A DNA stretch of 64,000 nt from the NCBI RefSeq assembly GCF_005047655.1, contig NZ_SUKF01000004.1, positions 186,001 to 250,000 of the forward strand. Direction: 5' to 3'. Under the pieces are notes generated by a model. The model ran no database searches and was not told the DNA's origin. It saw only the letters and a program-made list of their open reading frames with translations. This DNA is from Sinimarinibacterium arenosum (GTDB lineage: Bacteria; Pseudomonadota; Gammaproteobacteria; Nevskiales; Nevskiaceae). Positions within the stretch are counted from its first letter, which is position 1, and each line of letters starts with the position of its first letter. This document shows positions 58,041 to 64,000 of the stretch, in pieces. Position numbers and translations under genes: made by a program.

Positions 58041-58352
58041 TTAACCGTACTTTTTTACGGCCTGTTCGATGGCCGGGCCTGCTTTCTGTAAGTCCTCCGG
58101 GACCATCACTGGATGGATCTCAACATTGGCATTGAAGGCGAGGAACCAGGGCTCAGCAATCGCTGGAATCTGCGAGGCGTCTTGAATATTCAGAAAGACA
58201 AACGCCGTCCTTTGCCCCTGATCATCAGTGAAATACACCGCTTCAGGTTTCAAGTCTGCGAGGATGGACTGGATTGTCGCACCCAATTTGCCGCCCTTAG
58301 CTGCGGCGTTTCCCGCGTCAACGGGAATATTAACTTTCAGTAAAAAGCGCAT
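58041..58352 (-). CDS. Cassette gene 2: small soluble protein
   Basis: A 103-residue protein beginning MRFLLKVNIPVDAGNAAAK, with VYFTDDQGQRTAFVFLNIQD and AEPWFLAFNANVEIHPVM. It looks like a ferredoxin-like alpha/beta fold of one small domain (inference). Relatives are known as conserved hypothetical proteins. The start at 58352 is preceded by GGAAGG. It sits alone between attC sites 3 and 2 in the array's direction. Confidence 0.8.
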   Translation of the reverse strand: MRFLLKVNIPVDAGNAAAKGGKLGATIQSILADLKPEAVYFTDDQGQRTAFVFLNIQDASQIPAIAEPWFLAFNANVEIHPVMVPEDLQKAGPAIEQAVKKYG

Positions 58353-58392
58353 TACGTTACCTTCCTCGATGTTGTTGCACACAAAACAAGCC

Positions 58393-58460
58393 ATCTAACG
58401 CTCCGGCTCAGTGGCGCACCGCCCACGCGGTGGATCGTCCGCTGCAACCGATGGTTAAGC
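58393..58460 (-). other. attC: attC site 3
   Basis: Both outer boxes match consensus exactly on the - strand: GCTTAAC (RYYYAAC) and GTTAGAT (GTTRRRY), 68 bases end to end, with partly complementary inner arms. Confidence 0.85.
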
Positions 58461-58479
58461 GCTTCAACTTGCTCCCCAG

Positions 58480-58761
58480 CTATGGGGTGAACTCGACCAA
58501 CATCCGCATCGTCTCGACCTTCAAGCCGTCCTCCCGCATCGCTTGCTTGCCTTCGTCGGATTCGAGCAATTCCTGAAATTTCCCCATATCAGGAATCTCA
58601 GCCATAACGCCCGTCGCATTGGCGTTGTTGGGGTCACGGAAGTTTCGGCACGTGATTCCAATTTTCCCAAACATCTCATGTCGGCTCCCGGGACCTTTCT
58701 TCCAGGCTTTAGCCCACACAGCACCATCCTGAACTTCGTGAAATATGATTGCAGTTGTCAT
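58480..58761 (-). CDS. Cassette gene 3: small soluble protein
   Basis: A 93-residue protein with MTTAIIFHEVQDGAVWAKAW at the start, then GVMAEIPDMGKFQELLES and VETMRMLVEF. The pattern (strand, helix, strand, helix, strand) suggests a small ferredoxin-like/Dabb-type barrel, but I cannot name a family. GAGGAG lies 6 bases before the ATG, a strong ribosome-binding site. It fills one gene cassette between attC sites 4 and 3. Confidence 0.82.
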   Translation of the reverse strand: MTTAIIFHEVQDGAVWAKAWKKGPGSRHEMFGKIGITCRNFRDPNNANATGVMAEIPDMGKFQELLESDEGKQAMREDGLKVETMRMLVEFTP

Positions 58762-58819
58762 TGCTAACTCCTCTCGTTTTGTGTTTATGGTTAGTTTTCT
58801 TAAGCAGCGGCTTTAGGGT

Positions 58820-58875
58820 GTCTAACGCCCAAATTAACCTGCGGACCCGCCGGAGGCGGGGCCGTCGGGTTGAAT
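58820..58875 (-). other. attC: attC site 4
   Basis: The - strand reads ATTCAAC (RYYYAAC) at one end and GTTAGAC (GTTRRRY) at the other, 56 bases total, with a central stem of GCCCCGCC/GGCGGGTC type. Cassette gene 4 reads into this site before stopping. Confidence 0.87.
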
Positions 58876-59283
58876 ACCTGGTTCGGCCTTGCCTGGGCTG
58901 CCCAAGGTTTGGCGAATAAGTGCTTTGGTACGTTGATCGGGATGACTCTCCGCAAGCGATATTAGAGCTTCTCGGACAGCAGCGTCGCTCGCCACGTACT
59001 CAGCAAAGTGCAACCCTGCTTCTTGTTCTTCAGAGCCGATGTCAGCGTGGAGCAGGTGCGTCACGCCTGACGCGTACTGTGCTGGGCTACTAACGATCGA
59101 CATTTGCACTGCATCGTCAAAGCCGCTGGGACCTTGCGTAGAAATCATGTAGTACATGTTCAGCTGCTTGGCACGAACTGGAGCCTCGTAGGCCGTTGGG
59201 ACCAGTAAGCAGCTACAGCCGAGGAGCTTTGCAAGCAACCTGCAAACAGTGGGCACTCCGAACGTGAAACTCTGCTTTCTCAA
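58834..59283 (-). CDS. Cassette gene 4: chimeric or truncated-start unknown protein
   Basis: An open frame of 149 codons. The first 15 codons lie in a 66-bp repeat copied from the tRNA-Arg flank (59239-59304). From codon 16 (LLAKLLGCSC) on it is cassette DNA, with YEAPVRAKQLNMYYMISTQG and EALISLAESHPDQRTKALIR. The last dozen codons run into attC site 4. The cassette's own start may be a TTG at codon 16 or the ATG at codon 43. A hydrophobic, cysteine-bearing start suggests a signal or lipobox, but this is unsure. No family recognised. Confidence 0.5.
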   Translation of the reverse strand: MRKQSFTFGVPTVCRLLAKLLGCSCLLVPTAYEAPVRAKQLNMYYMISTQGPSGFDDAVQMSIVSSPAQYASGVTHLLHADIGSEEQEAGLHFAEYVASDAAVREALISLAESHPDQRTKALIRQTLGSPGKAEPGIQPDGPASGGSAG

Positions 59284-59304
59284 TTTGGTGCGCCCGGAGA
59301 GACT
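59239..59304. repeat. 66-bp direct repeat, copy 1 (partial tRNA-Arg 3' end)
   Basis: Identical to 59419-59484. It contains the last 19 bases of tRNA-Arg plus 47 bases of downstream flank. The boundary with cassette gene 4 on the - strand is G/TT, the type of junction made by cassette insertion. Confidence 0.9.
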
Positions 59305-59418
59305 ACTTCGGCGCTCCGCACCTCACCCTTCGGGCCGTCACCGCGATGCGGTGACGTTCAATTCGTCTGCGACGAATTGTCGAACTGGGCATGGTTTGTC
59401 GGGAGTTCGAGTGCTCCC

Positions 59419-59484
59419 CCTGCAAACAGTGGGCACTCCGAACGTGAAACTCTGCTTTCTCAATTTGGTGCGCCCGGAGAGACT
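59419..59484. repeat. 66-bp direct repeat, copy 2 (original tRNA-Arg flank)
   Basis: Same 66 bases as copy 1, here joined to the intact tRNA-Arg gene. The 114 bases between copies (59305-59418) hold several short palindromes and no gene. Confidence 0.9.
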
Positions 59485-59542
59485 CGAACTCCCGACCCTC
59501 TGGTTCGAAGCCAGATGCTCTATCCAACTGAGCTACGGGCGC
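59466..59542 (-). tRNA. tRNA-Arg (anticodon TCG)
   Basis: A 77-base tRNA with encoded CCA: acceptor stem GCGCCCG/CGGGCGC, anticodon loop CTTCGAA, T arm GGGAGTTCGAGTCTCTCC. Its 3' 19 bases are duplicated at 59286-59304, as happens at recombination target sites. Confidence 0.95.
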
Positions 59543-59604
59543 AATCAGGTGCGGGATGGTAGCAGCTCGGCGGCCACCTGAAAGGCCCGCCTCGCAATCC
59601 AATC

Positions 59605-59637
59605 AGAAACGCCGCCGCGGATTGTCCGCGGCGGCGC
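59605..59637 (-). terminator. Rho-independent terminator of the beta-helix/cytochrome gene
   Basis: A 12-bp stem (CGCCGCCGCGGA and its complement) with a 3-base loop, followed on the - strand by TTTCTGATT, about 29 bases after the stop. Confidence 0.85.
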
Positions 59638-59665
59638 GTTACTTCAACCACTCGTGTACCGAACC

Positions 59666-62600
59666 TCAGTTGCTGGCGCAGCTGGTCGAGCCGGGATAGC
59701 GGCCTTCGTCGGGGCGCACGACATCCCGTATCCATTGATCGATCAGCGCGTGGCCTTCGACGTCGACCACGCTGCGCGCGATCGGTGGCATGCGCGCGGC
59801 CGGCACGGTCGCTTCCGGACCGGTGCGGAACACGACGATCGAGTCGGTCGATGCGCCGGGATGGATGTCATAGACCCGCCCGCCATTGCCGACGGTGCCG
59901 GTCGCAGTCGGCCGCTTGCAGATACCGTAGCTACCGTCGACGGGGCGGAACACATCGAGATAGAAGCCGGTATTGGAGGCGAAGCCGCGGGCGTTGTGGC
60001 AATGCGCGCAGTTCACTTCCAGATAGGCGCGCGCACGCGCTTCGACGTCGTCGCCGCTGCCGACGGCAAAGCCCGCGTCCCCCGGCTTGTTGAATGTCGG
60101 CACACGCTCAACCCCCGCGGCGATCTGCGTCTGCGGATCGACCGCGAGATTGGTCGGGCAGCCCGCCATCAAACCGCGACTGCACCAGTACTGGATCTGA
60201 TTCTGACCCAGCACTTCATGCCGGCCCTGGTCGGTGACGATGTTCGACTCCGAACGATACGGCCGGTTCAGGTTGCGGATCTTCGGCCCGATCGGCGCTG
60301 ACCCGGTGTCGAGGTCTTCGTTGGCGTGGCAGCTCAAGCACTGGTTGGCGTTGGGGATCAGATAGCTCGACGTCGAGCCGGAATGCCGCTGGCCGGAGTC
60401 GACGTCCGTCGTGTCCCAGGACACCGAAGCGGTGCCGCCGCCCATGGCCAGCTTGGCAACGCGTTTGCCGGTAGCCGCGTCCGTCTCCCAGCGATACGGC
60501 ACGCCGTCCCAGCGCGCCTGGCCCTTGGAGTTGACGCGCTTGATCAGCAGGCGCGTCTCGACCGGGTTCAGCGTGCCGGTGCCGTCGTTGGCGAAGGCAA
60601 AGGTCTTGGCAATGATGGTGCCGACCGGGAACGTGATCGTGGCGTTGGGGCCGTCGGTCTGGCCATCGTGGTACACCGCCGTCGTCCCCGGAGGCAGGAA
60701 GGCGACGCGATATTTCACTGCGTAGTCCGAGAACAGCTTGGTGTTGAGCACGAACGGCACGCCGTCACCGCGCGGGGTGCTGGTCGGATCCTCGGCATCC
60801 CCGAACAGGTGGTACTGATCCAGCGTCGGGCAATTGACCTTGGCCGCGCCGAAGTTGACCTCGCCCGAGTCGACATTCGCCTCGCACAGCTCTTTGATCT
60901 GAGCCTCGCTCGGCGCCGGATCGTAGTCGCCACTGCGCGTGAACGGCGGAATCACCACCGGCGGCAATAGATCGAGGTTACGTCCGTACTGCGCAACGCA
61001 TTTGTGTGGCGTGATGTCGAAGCTCGACGGAAGTTCCAGCAATGCCGCAGGGTCGAGTGCCGTCAGCACCGTCAGCAGCGATGCCGGATTCGCCGGATCG
61101 ATATTGCTGTTGACCACCGCTTCAAGCCCTTTGGTGCCGTGGAAGTTGGCGTAGGTCAGGCTGTCGCTGGAGAAGTCGTTGTCGGCATCGATGCACGAGA
61201 ACCAGTCCGGCATCTTGCGCGGCGCACCTTCGGCCGCGGTGTTGAACTTGTAGGCGTTGTAGTGGCACGTCGGATTCGGAATATCGTTGCCGAGCTGCGG
61301 CTTGCCGCGGCCATCTGACGGCACCGGATTGTTGTTGGCGTCAACCGGATACGGGCAATCGGCGTCATAGGTGTCGAGCAGACCGTCCCAGATGATGTGT
61401 GCGCCGCGGAAGCCGGTCAGACCCGCTGCTGCACAGGTCGCCAGATTGGTCGGCAGCAGGCAGGCCAGCTGGTTCTTCACGCCGACCAGCGCCGGCAGCA
61501 GCTTGGCGAGATCCTGACTCTGCAGGTTGCCGGTCGTCGGCAGCGGCAGGCTGTTGCCGTTGTTGACGAACTTGTTGCGGTAGATGTGCAGACCTTCGGT
61601 GTACCAGTCGATGCGCTTCTCGTCCGGCCGGCCGGCGCCCTCGGGGAACAGCTCGTAGCTGGCGTGGATGATGCCGGCAGTGTTGTTGTCGCGGAACTCG
61701 TTGTCGAAGATGTCGATGCGGTCGTACGACAGTGTGATCATGCCGCTGCCCGGCGGCACATTGCCGACGAACCCACCCGAGGTGAAGTTGTAGGTGTTGT
61801 TCATGCGCGAGACGTTGCCGTACATGCGCGAACGGTCGCCGTACTGGCGCAGCCCGTCGAGGTCGTAGATCAGGAAGCCGCCGGTATTGCACTCGGCAAC
61901 GTTGTTGGCGTACTCGCCGCCCTGCACGTTCTCGATCTCGAAGCCGAACACGTTGAAGGCCGAGCGGCTGTTGCGGATGATCGCGTTGTTGGTCTGGCCC
62001 ACATAGATGCCGGCATCCGATGCGCCGATCGACTCGGACTCTTCAATCAGGATGTTCTCGGAACCCACCGGGTAGATGCCGTAGCGGCCCGACTTCGGGC
62101 TGACGGTGTAGTCAGGTGAGGTCGTATCCCCCAGGAAGTTCTCCGGCGCATTCGGATCCTGTGTCGCCGGATCGGTGCATTGCACCTCAAGCCGGTTGGC
62201 GAAATTTGATGCCGTGATCGGATCGGCGCTCTCGCGGCCACCGCCCGAAGACCAGATCGCGCGCACCCGCTTCAGCGTCGCGTGATTCACGCCGCGCAGC
62301 TCGATACCGTTGCCACCCGTGTCGAGCACGGTCAGATCCTGCACCGTCAGTCCGTGCACATTGACCGCGAGGATGCCTTCCGGCGCGTTGTTGCCCTTGA
62401 ACGACAGCACAGTGCCGTCCTTGCCGCAGCCTTTGATCAACACGTCTTCGGTGTTGGTCAGCTGCAGGGTGGAACTCAGGTCGAAGAAGCCGCAGCTGAA
62501 CTCGATGACGTCGCCCGGCGCGGCCTGGATCATCGCACCGACCATATCGGTGGTCGCCGATGCACCTGGAACGATGCGGAAGGTACGCCCTTCACCGCTC

Positions 62601-62734
62601 GATCCCGATCCGCCCGGACCGACCCCACCTCCGCTGCCGTTGCCTCCGCCACTGCCACAGCCGGCAATCGTCAAAAGGCACAGCCCTGCCAGCGCCGGGA
62701 CAACAGCGCTTGGACGCATCTTCATCAGCGACAT
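59666..62734 (-). CDS. Lipoprotein: parallel beta-helix domain fused to a two-heme cytochrome-like domain
   Basis: A 1022-residue lipoprotein (lipobox IAGC, then a Gly/Ser-rich linker). The first half is a right-handed parallel beta-helix with turns such as GLTVQDLTVLDTGGNGIELRG and IGASDAGIYVGQTNNAIIRN. The C-terminal part is a conserved domain with two CxxCH heme-attachment sites, CLSCH (Cys799-His803) and CAHCH (Cys909-His913). These two halves correspond to two protein families (TIGR03805-like and TIGR03806/SO2930-like) that are usually adjacent genes and may be fused. A redox role at the cell surface or in the periplasm is inferred. The start at 62734 has GGAGAG ahead of it. Confidence 0.87.
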   Translation of the reverse strand: MSLMKMRPSAVVPALAGLCLLTIAGCGSGGGNGSGGGVGPGGSGSSGEGRTFRIVPGASATTDMVGAMIQAAPGDVIEFSCGFFDLSSTLQLTNTEDVLIKGCGKDGTVLSFKGNNAPEGILAVNVHGLTVQDLTVLDTGGNGIELRGVNHATLKRVRAIWSSGGGRESADPITASNFANRLEVQCTDPATQDPNAPENFLGDTTSPDYTVSPKSGRYGIYPVGSENILIEESESIGASDAGIYVGQTNNAIIRNSRSAFNVFGFEIENVQGGEYANNVAECNTGGFLIYDLDGLRQYGDRSRMYGNVSRMNNTYNFTSGGFVGNVPPGSGMITLSYDRIDIFDNEFRDNNTAGIIHASYELFPEGAGRPDEKRIDWYTEGLHIYRNKFVNNGNSLPLPTTGNLQSQDLAKLLPALVGVKNQLACLLPTNLATCAAAGLTGFRGAHIIWDGLLDTYDADCPYPVDANNNPVPSDGRGKPQLGNDIPNPTCHYNAYKFNTAAEGAPRKMPDWFSCIDADNDFSSDSLTYANFHGTKGLEAVVNSNIDPANPASLLTVLTALDPAALLELPSSFDITPHKCVAQYGRNLDLLPPVVIPPFTRSGDYDPAPSEAQIKELCEANVDSGEVNFGAAKVNCPTLDQYHLFGDAEDPTSTPRGDGVPFVLNTKLFSDYAVKYRVAFLPPGTTAVYHDGQTDGPNATITFPVGTIIAKTFAFANDGTGTLNPVETRLLIKRVNSKGQARWDGVPYRWETDAATGKRVAKLAMGGGTASVSWDTTDVDSGQRHSGSTSSYLIPNANQCLSCHANEDLDTGSAPIGPKIRNLNRPYRSESNIVTDQGRHEVLGQNQIQYWCSRGLMAGCPTNLAVDPQTQIAAGVERVPTFNKPGDAGFAVGSGDDVEARARAYLEVNCAHCHNARGFASNTGFYLDVFRPVDGSYGICKRPTATGTVGNGGRVYDIHPGASTDSIVVFRTGPEATVPAARMPPIARSVVDVEGHALIDQWIRDVVRPDEGRYPGSTSCASN

Positions 62735-63073
62735 GAGTTCTCTCCTCGTTCCGCAGAGCGGCACTTCCGGCCGCTTTTTGTGTGATTTTTTGCAATTCTA
62801 GACCGCAATCGGGCGTCACACCCTAGTAGAAATTGCCCTGAGTGTGCTGACTCAACGGTTCGCATGCCCCGCTGCCACGGCAGCATTGCAAATCCACTGA
62901 CTCGCCCATATACCCCATGGAGTACTGATGCAGATCATCGCGGGCACATACCGCGAGTGCCACGATGATCATCGTGGAAGCACCCTGCCCCGGGATCCGC
63001 TGCAGTTGTTCCAGCCGGTGAATCGCGCTGGGCCGCAGCTGGGTCCGGCCGTTGTGATTAAAGAGGATGAACC
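62735..63073. other. Divergent intergenic region, 339 bases
   Basis: No gene is supported here. It holds the promoters of the two divergent lipoprotein genes and the palindrome at 62960-62977. Short open frames on the - strand in this part lack initiation signals and family resemblance. Confidence 0.5.
62960..62977. promoter_or_regulatory. 18-bp perfect palindrome, possible operator
   Basis: CCACGATGA followed by its exact complement TCATCGTGG, about 96 bases upstream of the DUF2202 gene and 225 upstream of the cytochrome fusion gene. The form suits a binding site for a dimeric regulator. No regulator gene is in the neighbourhood. Confidence 0.5.
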
Positions 63074-63793
63074 ATGATGAAACCGAATCATCGAGGCCCG
63101 CTGCACACGGGCATTCGCACCACCACGCTGGTTGCCACCGGGCTCTGCCTGAGCCTGCTCGCGGCCTGTGGCAGCGGCAATGGCGGCGGCCCGCGCATTG
63201 GCCCGGATGGGTCGACGCCGATCAACCTGGCCTGCCAGCTCAACCAGATCGACGCCCTGCCACTGGAGGCACTGTCGACGGCCGAAAGCGACAGCATTGT
63301 CTTCATGCGTGAGGAAGAGAAGCTGGCGCGCGATGTCTATCTGACACTCGGCAACCTCTGGGCCCCGCCGATCTTCGACAACATTGCGGATAGCGAGGAA
63401 ACGCACATGGATGCGGTCAAGCTGTTGCTCGATCGCTACCAGCTGGCTGACCCGGCGGACGGCAATGGCGTCGGCGAGTTCACCAACACCGATCTGCAGA
63501 CGCTCTACGACCAGCTCGCCCAGCGCGGCGCCACCAGTCTGATCGAGGCCCTGACCGTGGGCGCGCTGATCGAAGACCTGGATATCTACGACCTGCAGAA
63601 CCAGCTCGACACCATCGTCGACAACCAGGACATCGCCAAGGTCTGGGCCAACCTGCAGAAAGGCTCACGCAATCATCTGCGCTCGTTCGCGTCGCGGCTG
63701 CTGGACTACGGCGTCACCTACGTTCCGCAGTACATCACCCAGGACGAATACGACGCCATCATCAACAGCGACTACGAAACCGGCGGCTGCTGA
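63074..63793 (+). CDS. DUF2202 ferritin-like lipoprotein
   Basis: A 239-residue lipoprotein (lipobox LLAAC, Cys32) with the DUF2202 domain, a ferritin-like four-helix bundle. Key features are FMREEEKLARDVY (metal-ligand Glu), IADSEETHMDAV (Glu and His) and the later GSRNHLRSFASRL (His), which together look like a di-metal site. The role may be iron or redox related. AGAGGA precedes the ATG; the next codon is also ATG. The upstream neighbour, divergent, is the two-heme fusion protein, so the pair may act together in metal or electron handling. That is inference. Confidence 0.88.
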   Translation: MMKPNHRGPLHTGIRTTTLVATGLCLSLLAACGSGNGGGPRIGPDGSTPINLACQLNQIDALPLEALSTAESDSIVFMREEEKLARDVYLTLGNLWAPPIFDNIADSEETHMDAVKLLLDRYQLADPADGNGVGEFTNTDLQTLYDQLAQRGATSLIEALTVGALIEDLDIYDLQNQLDTIVDNQDIAKVWANLQKGSRNHLRSFASRLLDYGVTYVPQYITQDEYDAIINSDYETGGC

Positions 63794-63823
63794 ACGGCCC
63801 TTCAACCTAAAGCCCTGTAACGC

Positions 63824-63856
63824 AAAACGCCCCTGCCAATACAGGGGCGTTTTTTT
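63824..63856. terminator. Bidirectional Rho-independent terminator
   Basis: A 12-bp stem AAAACGCCCCTG/CAGGGGCGTTTT with a 6-base loop and T-rich ends on both strands. It lies 30 bases after the DUF2202 gene and about 65 bases beyond the convergent gene at the right edge, so it can serve both. Confidence 0.9.
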
Positions 63857-63919
63857 GACCTCAAGGTATCGGCGCCGCTGCGGTCCTGCCGCTAACCGCA
63901 GCGCTGCGTTGGTGAGACT

Positions 63920-64000
63920 TCAGGCGGTCGTCATCGCCACGCCGCGGCGATCCGGGTAGCGCTGCTCGACCCAGTCCGGATGCTTCCAGAGGATGCGCAG
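63920..64000 (-). CDS. C-terminal end of an unknown gene, cut by the window edge
   Basis: Only the last 26 residues are present (LRILWKHPDWVEQRYPDRR and a short tail), ending in TGA at 63920-63922. The pattern is protein-like (Trp, Pro, charged residues) and the terminator at 63824 lies just downstream. Too little remains to name a family. Confidence 0.45.
   Translation of the reverse strand: MRILWKHPDWVEQRYPDRRGVAMTTA

Noticed and set aside
57435-59238. An integron integrase gene (intI) or an attI site next to the cassettes
   Set aside because: No frame on either strand has tyrosine-recombinase motifs, and no attI-like promoter region was seen; hence the CALIN call.
59239-59484. The 66-bp repeat as the beginning of a CRISPR array
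   Set aside because: Only two copies exist, they are too long, the spacer is a single 114-base segment and no cas genes are nearby; the repeat contains a tRNA 3' end.

Overview
The window is chromosomal DNA of a high-GC, Gram-negative bacterium, most likely a gammaproteobacterium. The evidence is the pbpC-yfhM pair, HU and PpiD beside tRNA genes, an LpxL-type acyltransferase, a TtpC-type TonB operon, many lipobox lipoproteins and integron gene cassettes. The general character fits the Nevskiales/Xanthomonadales part of the class, but that placement is inference. No 16S gene is present, and the last gene at the right edge is cut off.

Layout. (1) 1-7420: glycogen metabolism on the + strand (3' part of glgB, glgP, glgA), then an AI-2E/PerM-type membrane protein and a glutaredoxin/CcdA-like membrane fusion, with overlapping or closely spaced genes. 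(2) 7544-18572, - strand: a P2A-type Ca2+ ATPase, then the cell-envelope block pbpC / alpha-2-macroglobulin / small membrane protein. (3) 18741-25233: a Cu/Zn-efflux-like permease with a ZIP-like N-terminal half, a tiny lipoprotein, class II DAHP synthase, mutS and a small membrane protein. (4) 25230-31802: DUF885, DUF2970, DUF2505 and DUF1329 proteins, an AarF/ABC1 kinase-like protein and small unknowns. (5) 31916-40169, - strand: an SDR, an alpha/beta hydrolase and a tightly overlapping TonB operon (DUF3450, TtpC, ExbB, ExbD, an ExbD-like protein, TonB). Its last gene is a TPR protein fused to a DUF1329 domain. (6) 40317-41196: tRNA-Asp x2, tRNA-Val and HU. (7) 41557-50492, + strand: a nine-gene operon of exported and TPR proteins followed by ExbB/TolQ, two ExbD/TolR and an AgmX/PglI-type TonB-like protein. 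It resembles the Agl-Glt core of Myxococcus gliding motors and ends at a strong terminator. (8) 50604-57434: fabI, a dicarboxylate/glutamate-type symporter, ppiD, tRNA-Lys and tRNA-His, a serine hydrolase and an LpxL-like acyltransferase. (9) 57517-59238: four small cassette genes, each followed by an attC-like site and with no integrase in the window (a CALIN), lying beside a rearranged tRNA-Arg 3' flank. (10) 59605-64000: a large lipoprotein joining a beta-helix to a two-heme cytochrome-like domain, a DUF2202 ferritin-like lipoprotein behind an 18-bp perfect palindrome, and the end of an unknown gene.

The strongest theme is energy transduction across the envelope. Two different proton-channel/TonB-like operons lie within 20 kb of each other. 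In both, a normal ExbD is paired with an ExbD-type protein that lacks the membrane aspartate, and each operon carries TPR proteins that could reach the outer membrane. The most accessory-like DNA is the cassette array next to tRNA-Arg.
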